A stretch of 64,000 nt of DNA, from positions 744,001 to 808,000 of the forward strand of contig NZ_CP132938.1 of assembly GCF_040358255.1 (NCBI RefSeq). The letters are read 5' to 3'. Below, piece after piece: positions 44,498 through 53,574 of this stretch. A model generated the notes under the pieces. That model saw only the letters and a list, made by a program, of their open reading frames with translations. It searched no databases and was not told the origin of the DNA. This DNA is from Tunturibacter gelidoferens. GTDB lineage: Bacteria; Acidobacteriota; Terriglobia; Terriglobales; Acidobacteriaceae. The position numbers were made by a program, and so were the translations under genes. The stretch's first letter is position 1. Each line of letters begins with the position of its first letter.

Positions 44498-44635
44498 ACG
44501 GTCACCGGTACGCTCGCCTAATAGACTATGCCTGATTTCTCTGGCTTAATTGCTATTCAGGCGTCCTGATGAATCAGATGAGGGCGGTGGGCATCTACTT
44601 GTCGAGACACCAACTCGGTCCCAATCGAGGTTTTC

Positions 44636-45580
44636 ATGATCGAATCTTCCGATTTTCGGACTACGAAAATATCGCTCAACCACGGAGCGGGCCATATGCC
44701 CGCACTCGGATTTGGCACTCTGATCCCCGATGCAGCAGCGACGATAAGTGCTACCAAAAACGCGCTGGAGGCCGGATTTCGACACTTCGACTGTGCGGAA
44801 CGATACCGGAACGAGCGTGAGGTGGGCGAGGCCTTGCAGGCAGGACTTGCTGCTGGAGGGATTGCGCGCGAGGACATCTTCGTCACAACAAAATTGTGGA
44901 ATAGCAATCATCGGCCCGAGCGCGTGGAACCGGCTTTCGAGGCGAGTCTGGACAGACTCAGGCTCAACTATCTGGATCTCTATCTCATTCACACGCCATT
45001 TGCGTTTCAACCGGGGGAGGAGCAGGATCCGCGGGATGAAAACGGCAATGTTATTTACGACCGCGATGTGACTTTGCTCGACACCTGGAGGGCGATGGAG
45101 GGTCTTGTGGATCGTGGCAGATGCCGCGCTATTGGACTGTCTGACATCACCCTGGACGGGCTTTTGCCCGTCTACGAATCGGCGAGAATCAAGCCAGCGG
45201 TCGTCCAAGTCGAGTCGCATCCGCATCTTCCGGAGACGGAGCTTCTGGAGTTCTGCAAGGAGAAGCGCATTGTGTTATTGGCTTTCGCACCTTTGGGTCA
45301 TGGAATGCGGCCAGGGCCGCTCGAGGATCCAGTGATTGTGGCGATCGCCTCGCGAATTGGAAAGACGCCAGCGCAGGTGCTGCTGGCCTGGGCGGTGCAA
45401 CGCGGCACGGCTTTGCTTACCACGCCAAAGACTGCGGACCGGGCGAGAGAGAATTTCAATATCTCTCCGCTTCCAGAAGACGCCTTTGACGAGATTAGCC
45501 GCATTCAGACCAGGCAGAGGCTGAACGACGTGGTGAATACCGGCAGCCCAGGTTTCATTCCACGAGTTGGATCAGCATGA
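44636..45580 (+). CDS. Aldo/keto reductase
   Basis: A 314-residue NADPH-dependent oxidoreductase of the AKR superfamily (2,5-diketogluconate reductase-like branch). The catalytic tetrad is visible as Asp and Tyr in FRHFDCAERYRNEREVG, Lys in FVTTKLWN and His in DLYLIHTPF. The cofactor region contains LLTTPKTADRARENF, close to the usual IPK(S/T) loop. It begins MIESSDFRTTKISLNHGAGHMPALGFGT. The substrate is unknown. An NTF2-like gene follows 25 nt after the stop on the same strand, and the pair may be detoxification genes. Confidence 0.92.
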   Translation: MIESSDFRTTKISLNHGAGHMPALGFGTLIPDAAATISATKNALEAGFRHFDCAERYRNEREVGEALQAGLAAGGIAREDIFVTTKLWNSNHRPERVEPAFEASLDRLRLNYLDLYLIHTPFAFQPGEEQDPRDENGNVIYDRDVTLLDTWRAMEGLVDRGRCRAIGLSDITLDGLLPVYESARIKPAVVQVESHPHLPETELLEFCKEKRIVLLAFAPLGHGMRPGPLEDPVIVAIASRIGKTPAQVLLAWAVQRGTALLTTPKTADRARENFNISPLPEDAFDEISRIQTRQRLNDVVNTGSPGFIPRVGSA

Positions 45581-45605
45581 AAGCCAACCAACACTGGAGC
45601 AAGCC

Positions 45606-45989
45606 ATGCAAGAAGAACAAATACGCGAAGCATTGAACGCGCATTGGCGTGCGTCGGCAGCAGGCGATGCAAACGCAGAGCACGATATTTACGATGACGA
45701 CTCGATCTGTGATTATCCGCAATCAGGCGAGCGAATCTTCGGGCGAAGCAATTTGCAGGCCTTGCGGAGTCATCATCCCGGCAAGCCGTCGGGGTTCGAG
45801 GTCAAGCGAATTGTCGGGAAAGGTGATCTCTGGGTCACGGAATACACCATCGTCTACCAGGGGCGAGCAGCATACACCGTGAGCATTATGGAGTTCCGCA
45901 ACGGCAAGGTCGTGCACGAGACACAGTATTTCGCGGATCCGTTTGAGGCGCCATCCTGGCGAAGCCAATGGGTTCAGCGGATGGCGTGA
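45606..45989 (+). CDS. Nuclear transport factor 2 family protein (SnoaL-like)
   Basis: A 127-residue cone-shaped alpha+beta barrel protein of the NTF2/SnoaL superfamily. The helical N-terminus IREALNAHWRASAAGDANAEHDIYDDDSICDYPQ and the strand WVTEYTIVYQGRAAYTVSIMEFRNGKVVHETQYFADPF are characteristic. The pocket can bind or isomerise small hydrophobic molecules; the reaction is unknown. I chose the ATG at 45606, preceded by CTGGAG, over a TTG at 45567. It follows the aldo/keto reductase closely. Confidence 0.85.
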   Translation: MQEEQIREALNAHWRASAAGDANAEHDIYDDDSICDYPQSGERIFGRSNLQALRSHHPGKPSGFEVKRIVGKGDLWVTEYTIVYQGRAAYTVSIMEFRNGKVVHETQYFADPFEAPSWRSQWVQRMA

Positions 45990-46133
45990 TGCCGGCATTG
46001 AGAATCGACTCGTACCGAGAGGGTCGGCTTATCGCAAGTGACACAGTATGGCGAGAAGGCTGTTGGAGGACCTATTTCTTTCTCGTGTAGTGGCACCACG
46101 TTACATTCGACTCAAGCCGACGGTGGAGTTCCG

Positions 46134-46535
46134 ATGAGAACGGAGTTACTGCGATTTAACGGCGCCGTCGAACACGATCCCTCCATCGATGCGTGGATGA
46201 AAGAGCATGGAGGTGAGTTGGGAGCGATCGCGCAGCAGTGGTTTGAGAGGATGCGAAGATGCGGGGACGAAGTCCGGGAACTTCTGCATGACGGATGTCC
46301 GGTTGCATGTTTGGGAGATGCGCCTTTCGGCTATGTCAATGTATTCGCTTCGCACGTAAACATAGGATTCTTTCACGGCGCAACGCTACCGGATCCGGCC
46401 CGCTTGTTGCAAGGTACCGGCAAGTTCATGCGCCATGTGAAGCTGAGACCGGGAACAGCAACAGACGCCGCATCGCTCAGCAGTCTGATCGAGACGGCGT
46501 ACTCGGACATAAAGGCTCGCGTGGAAAACGGTTAG
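46134..46535 (+). CDS. DUF1801 domain-containing protein
   Basis: A 133-residue small alpha/beta protein of the DUF1801 (YdhG-like) family. It starts MRTELLRFNGAVEHD; the ATG at 46134 follows GGTGGAG. Features typical of the family are FERMRRCGDEVRELLHDG, FGYVNVFASHVNIGFFHGATLPDPARLLQGTGKFMRHVKLRP and a C-terminal helix ending SLIETAYSDIKAR. The fold resembles frataxin/iron-chaperone-like proteins, but the role is unproven. A CTCAGAG/CTCTGAG hairpin (46535-46553) follows the stop. Confidence 0.88.
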   Translation: MRTELLRFNGAVEHDPSIDAWMKEHGGELGAIAQQWFERMRRCGDEVRELLHDGCPVACLGDAPFGYVNVFASHVNIGFFHGATLPDPARLLQGTGKFMRHVKLRPGTATDAASLSSLIETAYSDIKARVENG

Positions 46536-46620
46536 CTCAGAGAGATGCTCTGAGGGTCGTCGCCGGATGGGGAGCCGGCCGCAACGGCGGTGGAGTTAGC
46601 GGCAACAGCCGCGGAGGCAG

Positions 46621-47010
46621 CTAGGCTCGGCGGCCGTCGGGGGTGAAGATTCCTTCAAAGGCTGGCCAGTAGGCCCAGATGAGGAAGATCTCCAGGAGAG
46701 CGCAGACGAGGCCGGGTCCGACTCCTGCCCCTCCGGTCAGGGTCAAGTGAAACAGCAGGATGTTGACCAGGATGGGGCCCAGGATTACGAGTGCGACGGG
46801 GACGTATCGGCCCACGAGCAACAGGATCCCGGCGACGGTGTAGAGGATTCCGTGGAAGGTCAGCCATCCATGCGTGAACATAATGTTGGCCAAGACGCCG
46901 GCGTCGCCGGGTATCGGCTGATTGGGGATGAAGTGGAAGAAGTTGTTGAGACCGAATACGAAGAAGACGAGTCCAAGCAGAATGCGTGCGATCAGGACGG
47001 CGATTTTCAT
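46621..47010 (-). CDS. DoxX family membrane protein
   Basis: A 129-residue inner-membrane protein with four predicted helices: IAVLIARILLGLVFFVFGLNNFF, HGWLTFHGILYTVAGILLLVG, VPVALVILGPILVNILLFHL and VGPGLVCALLEIFLIWAYW. The first helix with FGLNNFFHFIP is typical of the DoxX-like quinol-oxidase-associated family. The precise role is unknown; members are linked to redox or thiol stress. AGGAG lies about 10 nt before the ATG. It is divergent from the SDR at 47102. Confidence 0.85.
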   Translation of the reverse strand: MKIAVLIARILLGLVFFVFGLNNFFHFIPNQPIPGDAGVLANIMFTHGWLTFHGILYTVAGILLLVGRYVPVALVILGPILVNILLFHLTLTGGAGVGPGLVCALLEIFLIWAYWPAFEGIFTPDGRRA

Positions 47011-47101
47011 GGGCAGCGAACTCCTCCGAACGTACTTGGTAGAGAATTCTCTGTGTTCGTTTCACTTGCGTCAAGAAGATTGATTGGATAGCGTCGAGTC
47101 T

Positions 47102-47905
47102 ATGCTTACGAACGGTAACTCCGGTATCACGATGTCGCTGGCTGGGAAGGTCGCATTGATTACGGGCGGTTCGCGCGGAATCGGCGCTGCGACGGTTCGG
47201 ATGTTTTGTCAGGCCGGGGCGAAGGTGGTGTTCAACTATCGCTTTGCGGCGGAGCAGGCTGAGGCTCTTGTCGCGGAGTGCGGCGGTCCGGAGGTGTGTC
47301 GTGCGGTGGAGCAGAGGCTTTCCAGCCCGGAAGAGGGAGACGCGCTGGTTGCGGCGGCGGTGGCTGCGTTTGGGCGGGTCGACTGCGCGATTCTGAATCA
47401 CGGCATATGGCCTGCGCATGATGCGCCGATCGCAGAGATGACGAGTGAGCAGTGGCGCACGACGCTTGGCACGAATCTGGATAGTGTCTTCGGAGTGGTG
47501 AGGGCTGCGGTGGGCCAGATGAAGGCTCAGCCGAAGATGGGTGGTGCGCGTGGTCATATTGTTTTGATCAGTTCGACGGCGGGGCAGCGGGGTGAGGCGT
47601 TTCATGCGGACTACGCGGCTACTAAGGGGGCTCTGATCAGTTTGACCAAAAGTCTTTCGACGGAGCTGATTGGCGAGGGGATCTACTGCAACTGCGTAGC
47701 GCCTGGCTGGGTGGCGACCGATGCTACCGTTGGAGTGCTTCGCGATCCTGAGGTCTCGAAGCGGCTGCTCTCTCTGATTCCGCTGGGGCGTCCGGCGCAT
47801 GTGGATGAGATTGCGGCTCCTATACTTTTTCTCTGTACTCCCTTCGCGGGGTTTATCTCAGGCGAGATCTTCAACGTCAACGGTGGGGCGGTGCTGGTCG
47901 GATGA
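47102..47905 (+). CDS. SDR-family oxidoreductase
   Basis: About 267 residues, a short-chain dehydrogenase/reductase. The cofactor loop is TGGSRGIG. The usual NNAG is replaced by LNHGIW. The catalytic region reads SSTAGQRGEAFHADYAATKG, keeping Ser, Tyr and Lys. It ends GEIFNVNGGAVLVG as in FabG-like enzymes. Start codons at 47102 and 47132 are both possible; the latter begins MSLAGKVALITGG. The stop overlaps the next ATG (ATGA), so it is translationally coupled to the secreted protein downstream. The substrate is unknown. Confidence 0.88.
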   Translation: MLTNGNSGITMSLAGKVALITGGSRGIGAATVRMFCQAGAKVVFNYRFAAEQAEALVAECGGPEVCRAVEQRLSSPEEGDALVAAAVAAFGRVDCAILNHGIWPAHDAPIAEMTSEQWRTTLGTNLDSVFGVVRAAVGQMKAQPKMGGARGHIVLISSTAGQRGEAFHADYAATKGALISLTKSLSTELIGEGIYCNCVAPGWVATDATVGVLRDPEVSKRLLSLIPLGRPAHVDEIAAPILFLCTPFAGFISGEIFNVNGGAVLVG

Positions 47906-48783
47906 GTGGAGTCTCGATGAAGCAGGTTGTGGCTAGAATCGGCGTTGCGCTTGCTCTTGGTCTGGGCCTGGGGGTGACTCGACCGTTGTGGTCGCAGGCG
48001 AATGACATTCCCAGTGCTGCTCCTGTGATGCCTGCGGGACAGACGCCGGAGCAACACGGGCGCAAGGTGCTGGATGAGATGGTCGAGGCGCTGGGCGGTG
48101 ATGCGTGGCTGCATCGGCGCAATATGCGTGAGTTGGGGCATATTGGACGCTTCTTTCGTGGCACGCCGACGGGCGTCGTGATTGACTTTACTTCGACGCG
48201 CCAGTTTGCTACTGCTGATCGCTTTGAGGCGCTGCGCGTTGGATTTATCACCGATAAGAGCATTCTTTTGCCGGGGAAGAAGATCGATATTGTGCAGATC
48301 TGGACGGCCGGTAAGGGATATGAGGTGACTTACAAGGGGAGAGTCGAACTGCCGAAAGATCAGGTAGAAGACTTTTATCGACGCCGGGATCACTCGGTCG
48401 AAGCGGTAGTGAATACGTGGCTGAAGGCTCCGGGCGTGGTGGTGGTCTATGAAGGGACGAGCATGGTGGAGCGGCGTCTCGCCGAGAAGGTGACGATCCT
48501 GAACGATAACAATGACGCGGTGACGCTCGATCTGGACGTCACGACGCACCTGCCGCTACGCCGTACCTTCGAGTGGAGGAATGAGACGTTCAAAGACTTG
48601 GACGAAGACGCTGAGGAGTACGCGGACTATCACACGATCCAGGGGCTGCCGACGGCGTTTACGATCAGCCGATATCACAATGGCGACCTGACGAGCCAGA
48701 CGTTTTTGCTGAAGGTGGAGTATGACGTGGATGCAGCTCCGGACATGTTCAATCCGGATGTGTTGTTGAAGAAAAAACAGTAG
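47902..48783 (+). CDS. Secreted hypothetical protein, possibly LolA-like fold
   Basis: A 293-residue exported protein. A Sec signal occupies about residues 6-31 (VVARIGVALALGLGLGVTRPLWSQA). The mature part begins with an acidobacterial-style helix (GRKVLDEMVEALGGDAWL) and continues in alternating strands (GVVIDFTSTRQFATADRFEALRVGFITDKSIL, KGYEVTYKGRVELP, THLPLRRTFEW, AFTISRYHNGDLTSQTFLLKVEYD). This recalls outer-membrane lipoprotein-sorting (LolA-like) domains, but the similarity is weak. It is coupled by a 4-bp overlap to the SDR gene. I assign no function. Confidence 0.75.
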   Translation: MSGVSMKQVVARIGVALALGLGLGVTRPLWSQANDIPSAAPVMPAGQTPEQHGRKVLDEMVEALGGDAWLHRRNMRELGHIGRFFRGTPTGVVIDFTSTRQFATADRFEALRVGFITDKSILLPGKKIDIVQIWTAGKGYEVTYKGRVELPKDQVEDFYRRRDHSVEAVVNTWLKAPGVVVVYEGTSMVERRLAEKVTILNDNNDAVTLDLDVTTHLPLRRTFEWRNETFKDLDEDAEEYADYHTIQGLPTAFTISRYHNGDLTSQTFLLKVEYDVDAAPDMFNPDVLLKKKQ

Positions 48784-48834
48784 GGATGGCGCGGGTGTGA
48801 GTAGACTCTGTGCAGACCGAAGGAGTGACACGAT

Positions 48835-49890
48835 ATGAAACGGAAGTTCGCAAATATTCTGGAGACCGTGGGAAATACGCCAGTCGTTCGGATCAACAGG
48901 CTTGGGCCGCCGGATGTGAATCTGTTTGTGAAGATTGAGGCGTTCAATCCGCTGGGATCGGTGAAGGACCGGCTTGCGCTGGGTGTGATTGAGGATGCTG
49001 AGCGACGTGGGACGTTGAAGCCGGGGCAGACGGTGATTGAGGCTACGAGCGGCAATACGGGCATTGGGCTCGCGATGGTGTGTGCGCAGAAGGGATATCC
49101 GCTGGTGGTGGTGATGGCCGAGACGTTCAGCGTTGAGCGGAGAAAGCTGATGAGGTTCCTCGGCGCGAAGATTGTGCTGACACCTGCGGCGGAGAGGGCG
49201 GTGGGGATGGTCAGGAAGACGGATGAACTGGCGGAGAAACATGGGTGGTTTCGGACGCGGCAGTTTGAGAATGAAGCGAATGCGGATATGCACTCGCGCA
49301 CGACGGCGCAGGAGATTCTGAATGATTTTGAGGACGATCGGCTGGACTATTGGGTGACGGGGTTCGGCACGGGTGGGACGCTGAAGGGGGTGGCGCGGGT
49401 GCTGGCGGAGAAGAGGCCGGAGACGAAGATTATTGTGTGCGAGCCGGATGCGGCACCGATGATCTCGAGTGGAGAGGCGCAGCCGCGGAATGCAGATCGG
49501 ACGGCTTCGGGAAGCCACCCCGCGTGGACTCCGCATCCGCAGCAGGGCTGGAGCCCGGATTTTATCTCGAGCCTTACACAGGATGCGATCGATGAGCATC
49601 GGATTGACCAGGTGCTGCGGATTACGAACGGCGATGCGATGAAGTGCAGCAGGGAGCTGGCGCTGAAGGAAGGGATCTTCGTGGGGATTACTTCAGGGGC
49701 GACCTTTGCGGGTGCGCTGAGGGTGTGTGCTGAGGCGGCGAAGGGGTCGACCGTGCTGTGCATGCTGCCGGATACGGGGGAGCGGTACCTGAGTACGCCG
49801 CTGTTTGCGGATATTGCGGTGGATATGACGCCGGAGGAGCTGGAGATCTCGCGATCGACTCCGAGGGCGCAGCTTCAGCCAGCGGGGTGA
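48835..49890 (+). CDS. cysK: Cysteine synthase family PLP enzyme
   Basis: A 351-residue fold-type II PLP enzyme converting O-acetylserine and sulfide to cysteine. The PLP Lys is in NPLGSVKDRLALGV, the substrate loop is EATSGNTGIGLAM, and the phosphate loop is GFGTGGTLKGVARVL. Compared with the usual 310 residues it has an insertion of about 30 residues (NADRTASGSHPAWTPHPQQG) before the active-site-covering segment, and a longer tail. Its sulfur donor could differ from standard CysK. GAAGGAG lies 9 nt before the ATG. It is followed by a repeat (49905-49979). Confidence 0.88.
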   Translation: MKRKFANILETVGNTPVVRINRLGPPDVNLFVKIEAFNPLGSVKDRLALGVIEDAERRGTLKPGQTVIEATSGNTGIGLAMVCAQKGYPLVVVMAETFSVERRKLMRFLGAKIVLTPAAERAVGMVRKTDELAEKHGWFRTRQFENEANADMHSRTTAQEILNDFEDDRLDYWVTGFGTGGTLKGVARVLAEKRPETKIIVCEPDAAPMISSGEAQPRNADRTASGSHPAWTPHPQQGWSPDFISSLTQDAIDEHRIDQVLRITNGDAMKCSRELALKEGIFVGITSGATFAGALRVCAEAAKGSTVLCMLPDTGERYLSTPLFADIAVDMTPEELEISRSTPRAQLQPAG

Positions 49891-49904
49891 TGGTTCTTAT
49901 GTTG

Positions 49905-49979
49905 CGGGTCCGCTTCGCGCGGGGCGGTCACTTCGTGACGGGTATACCCCTTCGGTTGGCGCTCCCGTTGGTCGCGAAG
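49905..49979 (+). repeat. Single copy of the ~70-bp dispersed repeat
   Basis: GCGGGTCCGCTTCGCGCGG, GGTCACTTCGTGACGGGTATACC, CCTTCGG and CTCCCGTTGGTCGCGAA occur in the same order as in the left arm at 687-757. It lies between the cysteine synthase and fabZ. The CACTTCGTG core is itself a small hairpin. Confidence 0.7.
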
Positions 49980-50050
49980 ACAATATCTAGGCCGACCGCT
50001 GCAGTGCGGAAATCTCTCAGCGCGGTCCGGCGTTTATACTCATCCTTGCT

Positions 50051-50572
50051 ATGAGCGAGACGACGACGGATCCGATTGCCGACGAACAGACTGCGGCACG
50101 CACTACGATGGACATTCTCGAGATCATGTCCCTGCTGCCGCACCGCTATCCTTTTCTACTGATCGATCGCGTGATCGAGATGGAGCGGAAGCAACGGATT
50201 GTGGCGATTAAGAATGTGACGATCAACGAGCCGCACTTTCAGGGACACTTTCCAGACTATCCGATTATGCCTGGGGTTCTGATGGTGGAGGCTATCGCGC
50301 AGACGGGCGGAGCTCTGCTGCTGACCGAGATTCCTGACCGCGACCAGAAGCTGATGGTGTTTACGGGGATTGAGAATGCAAGGTTTCGGCGGCCGGTGGT
50401 GCCGGGAGATCAGCTTCGCATTGAGGTGACGGTGCTTCAGTGGAGAAGCCGCGCTGTAAAGATGTTGGGTAACATCACGGTGGATGGCAAGCTGGTCTGC
50501 GATGCTACGGTGACGTGCCAGGTGGTGCCGCGGGTTGTGAAGAAAGCTACGCGGGAGGCTCCGGCAGAGTGA
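50051..50572 (+). CDS. fabZ: 3-hydroxyacyl-ACP dehydratase FabZ
   Basis: Hot-dog-fold dehydratase of fatty acid elongation, 173 residues. The catalytic His is in HFQGHFPDYPIMPGVLMVEAIAQ, with Glu in VLMVEAIAQ; LPHRYPFLLIDRV is the usual N-terminal helix. It has about 20 extra N-terminal residues. The start at 50051 has no strong ribosome site; TATACT lies 10 nt upstream. It overlaps lpxA by GTGA, so the two are coupled as in the classic fabZ-lpxA pair. Confidence 0.96.
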   Translation: MSETTTDPIADEQTAARTTMDILEIMSLLPHRYPFLLIDRVIEMERKQRIVAIKNVTINEPHFQGHFPDYPIMPGVLMVEAIAQTGGALLLTEIPDRDQKLMVFTGIENARFRRPVVPGDQLRIEVTVLQWRSRAVKMLGNITVDGKLVCDATVTCQVVPRVVKKATREAPAE

Positions 50573-51354
50573 GTATTCATCCCACAGCCATCGTCGCGGC
50601 GGGGGCGCAGATCCCTGGCAGCTGCACGGTTGGTCCTTATTGCACGATAGGTCCTGATGTTGTGTTTGGCGAGGAGTGTGAGCTGGTATCGCATGTTGTG
50701 CTCGACGGGCATCTTACGATGGGGCGTGGGAATCGCATCTTCTCGTTTGCCTGCCTCGGGATCTCGCCTCAGGATTTGAAGTACGCCGGCGAGCCTACGC
50801 GGCTTGAGATCGGCGATGGCAACACGATTCGGGAGTACGTGACGATCTCGCGTGGGACCAAGGGCGGCGGGGGAGTTACCAGGGTCGGGAGTGAGTGCCT
50901 GATCATGGCCTATACGCACATTGGACATGACTCGCAGATTGGGAATGGTTGTATTCTTGCGAACTCCGCTACGCTGGCGGGCCATGTGACGGTGGAAGAT
51001 TACGCGGTTGTGGGTGCGCTGTGTCCGGTGCATCAGTTCTGCCGGATTGGACGGTACTCCTACATCGGTGGGGGCACAACGATTACGCAGAATGTGCTTC
51101 CCTACTCGCTGACCTCGATTGAGCGGAATAATCACGCTTATGGGTTGAACAAAGTGGGGCTGGAGCGAAAGGGGTTTACTCCGCAACAGTTGAAGGAGCT
51201 GCGCGCGGCTTATCGTACGCTGCTTGCATCGAAGCTTAATATCTCTGATGCGCTCGCGGCGATTCGGGAAACCGTTGCCTCCGGCGGAGCGGGCGAACAC
51301 GTTGCCTATCTCGCGGATTTTATCGCCAACAGTGAACGTGGGATTATCAAGTAA
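50569..51354 (+). CDS. lpxA: Acyl-ACP--UDP-N-acetylglucosamine O-acyltransferase (LpxA)
   Basis: First enzyme of lipid A synthesis; 261 residues, the normal length. It consists of left-handed beta-helix hexapeptide repeats (VGPYCTIGPDVVFG, IREYVTISRG) with the catalytic His in LIMAYTHIGHDSQIGNG and a C-terminal helical domain (LNKVGLERKGFTPQQLKELRAAYR). The start is a GTG at 50569 that overlaps the fabZ stop by 4 bp, after GGGAGG. This fixes a Gram-negative, lipid A-making cell. Confidence 0.97.
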   Translation: MSIHPTAIVAAGAQIPGSCTVGPYCTIGPDVVFGEECELVSHVVLDGHLTMGRGNRIFSFACLGISPQDLKYAGEPTRLEIGDGNTIREYVTISRGTKGGGGVTRVGSECLIMAYTHIGHDSQIGNGCILANSATLAGHVTVEDYAVVGALCPVHQFCRIGRYSYIGGGTTITQNVLPYSLTSIERNNHAYGLNKVGLERKGFTPQQLKELRAAYRTLLASKLNISDALAAIRETVASGGAGEHVAYLADFIANSERGIIK

Positions 51355-51405
51355 GCGTTTCGCGAGTCTTTGATACACAGCATCAGATTGGAGTTTTGGC
51401 CCGTT

Positions 51406-52563
51406 ATGATCTCGTCGGTTAGAAATCGTCTCCTCTTCGCAGCTTCCTTTCTGGCAGCAACCTTCTCTTTTTCTACGAGCGCAGATGCTCAGACGGCTCC
51501 GCCGACACGTGTGGCAATTGTCGGGCTGGTTCATGGCCATGTGCAGGGCTTTCTGCATAATCTCGCCGCGCACCCGGAGATTGCTCTTGTGGGCATCTCT
51601 GAACCTGATCCGGCGCTGCGCCAGAAGTATATTGCGAAGACACACCTGTCTGGCGATCTGTTCTTCGCGACTGAAGCTGAGATGCTGAAGCATACGCAGC
51701 CGCAGGCGATTCTGGTTTATACCTCGATCGCGGGACATCGAGCAGCTATTGAGGAGGCTGCGCCGTTGCACATCGCGGCCATGGTGGAGAAGCCGCTGGC
51801 CACTACGGTGGAAGACGCGCTTGCCATTCAGGCGCTCTCGGAGAGGTACAACGTTCCTGTCCTGACGAACTACGAGACGACCTGGTACAACTCGAATACT
51901 GCAGCGGTAAAGATGCTGGAAGAGGGAAAGATTGGCGATCTGCGGAAGCTGGTCGTGCATGATGGTCACGAGGGTCCGAAGGAGATTGGGGTCGATCCGG
52001 AGTTTTTGAGCTGGCTCACCGATCCGAAGCAGAATGGCGCGGGTGCTCTGTTCGACTTTGGTTGCTATGGGGTGGACCTTGCGACGTGGATCCTGCATGG
52101 GGAGCTGCCAACAACTGTGACCGCGGTTACGCTGCAGATTAAGCCGAAGATCTATCCCAACGTTGATGATGACAGCACGGTGGTGCTGACCTATCCTCAC
52201 GCGCAGGCGATCCTTCAGGGCTCGTGGAACTGGCCTTTTGCACGCAAGGATATGGAGATCTACGGGGCCACCGGGTATGTGGATACGGTGTATGAGGATG
52301 CAGCGCCAGGTGCGAAGCTTCGCGCTCGTTTGAGCGGAGAGAAATCTGAACACGTTGAGACTGCGCCGGCGCTTCAGGCTCCGCAAAATGATTCGCTGAA
52401 CTATCTTGCGGCGGTTCTGGCCGGAACGGTGAAGCCGCAGCATGATCTGAACTCGCTCGATACGAACATCACTGTCGTTCGTATTCTCGATGCTGCGCGA
52501 CGTTCTGCGCAGAGCGGGAAGACGATTTATGTCGCACAGGAAGTGGCAGCGGCGGCCAAGTAG
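51406..52563 (+). CDS. Exported Gfo/Idh/MocA family oxidoreductase
   Basis: A 385-residue NAD(P)-dependent oxidoreductase with a Sec-type signal (VRNRLLFAASFLAATFSFSTSADAQ). The Rossmann part reads RVAIVGLVHGHVQGFLHN, and the EKPLA motif of the family is present as MVEKPLATTVEDA. The C-terminal beta-sheet domain includes LFDFGCYGVDLATWIL. The substrate is unknown; exported members act on sugars with a tightly bound cofactor. It lies inside the lipid A cluster between lpxA and lpxI. The ATG at 51406 is chosen because it starts at the signal peptide. Confidence 0.88.
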   Translation: MISSVRNRLLFAASFLAATFSFSTSADAQTAPPTRVAIVGLVHGHVQGFLHNLAAHPEIALVGISEPDPALRQKYIAKTHLSGDLFFATEAEMLKHTQPQAILVYTSIAGHRAAIEEAAPLHIAAMVEKPLATTVEDALAIQALSERYNVPVLTNYETTWYNSNTAAVKMLEEGKIGDLRKLVVHDGHEGPKEIGVDPEFLSWLTDPKQNGAGALFDFGCYGVDLATWILHGELPTTVTAVTLQIKPKIYPNVDDDSTVVLTYPHAQAILQGSWNWPFARKDMEIYGATGYVDTVYEDAAPGAKLRARLSGEKSEHVETAPALQAPQNDSLNYLAAVLAGTVKPQHDLNSLDTNITVVRILDAARRSAQSGKTIYVAQEVAAAAK

Positions 52564-52581
52564 CTTTTCTCGACGTGAAAA

Positions 52582-53448
52582 ATGACTGTACCGGGCGAAC
52601 CAGAGAAGTTGGGATTGATTGCGGGGAACGGGCGCTTTCCGTTTCTCCTGCTGGACGCTGCGCGTGCGCACGGCTTGCAGGTTGTGGTCGCGGCGATCAA
52701 CGAAGAGACCGACACGGAGATGAATGAACGCGCGGCTGCCGATGCTGGGGTTCGCGTTCATTGGCTGTCGCTTGGCGAGCTGTCGCGGCTGATTGAGACG
52801 TTTCGTGCGGAGGGCGTAACGAGGGCCGTGATGGCTGGTCAGGTGAAGCACAAGCAGATCTTCTCCAGCATTCGGCCGGATTGGCGGCTGGCGAAGCTGC
52901 TGCTGAACCTTCGCACTCGTAATACCGATATGCTGCTTGGCGCGGTGGCGAAGGTGCTCGGCGATGAGGGGATCGAACTAATCTCCTCGACGCAGTATCT
53001 GGAGCCGCTGCTGGCGAAGACTGGTGTGCTCACGCGGCGGGCTCCTGATGAGGAAGAGGAGAAGGACATTGTTTACGGCAGGGCTGTTGGGCAGGCGATT
53101 GCCGGTTATGATCTGGGCCAGACCGTGGTGATTGCGGCGCAGGCCTGTGTTGCGGTGGAGGCGATGGAAGGAACGGACGCGACGATCGCGCGGGCCGGCG
53201 AGCTTTTTCGGACGCTTGAGGGGGGAGATGAGACTACGCTTCGTCGCGGTCTGACGGTGGTGAAGGTCGCGAAACCCAACCAGGATATGCGCTTTGACGT
53301 GCCAGTGATTGGCGTCGCAACGATCGAGGCCATGAAAGCTGCGGGTGCTACCTGCCTGGCGATTGAGGCGGAGAGGACACTGATGTTTGATCCTGCGGCG
53401 ATTGTGAGGGCGGCGGACGATGGCGGGATTGCGATCGTCGGGAAGTAA
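52582..53448 (+). CDS. lpxI: UDP-2,3-diacylglucosamine diphosphatase LpxI
   Basis: A 288-residue LpxI (DUF1009) enzyme that hydrolyses UDP-2,3-diacylglucosamine to lipid X, used in place of LpxH. It begins with the family's KLGLIAGNGRFPFLLLDAARAHG, then VMAGQVKHKQIFS, RNTDMLLGAVAKVL, and the C-domain TVVIAAQACVAVEAMEGTDATIARAGEL and KVAKPNQDMRFDVPVIG with the catalytic-region Asp. It starts 18 nt after the Gfo/Idh stop and so belongs to the fabZ-lpxA transcript. Confidence 0.96.
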   Translation: MTVPGEPEKLGLIAGNGRFPFLLLDAARAHGLQVVVAAINEETDTEMNERAAADAGVRVHWLSLGELSRLIETFRAEGVTRAVMAGQVKHKQIFSSIRPDWRLAKLLLNLRTRNTDMLLGAVAKVLGDEGIELISSTQYLEPLLAKTGVLTRRAPDEEEEKDIVYGRAVGQAIAGYDLGQTVVIAAQACVAVEAMEGTDATIARAGELFRTLEGGDETTLRRGLTVVKVAKPNQDMRFDVPVIGVATIEAMKAAGATCLAIEAERTLMFDPAAIVRAADDGGIAIVGK

Positions 53449-53574
53449 AGATATTGTCATGGCTTTGTAAAGAGCCTGCGCTCGAAGGGTAAAATTGCGG
53501 TCAGGGCGTTCAGGCGGCGTCTAACGCGGCTGCCACTCGTCTACAGCTAAGAGAAGGACATAAGGGGAACCACC

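Noticed and set aside
47084..47101. An upstream TTG start for the SDR gene
   Set aside because: It adds six codons without a better ribosome site or any family conservation.
50437..52851. An 804-codon open frame on the minus strand across fabZ, lpxA and the Gfo/Idh gene
   Set aside because: It is antisense to three well-recognised genes, is Arg/His/Leu/Gln-rich without any family motif, and arises from GC-biased codon positions.
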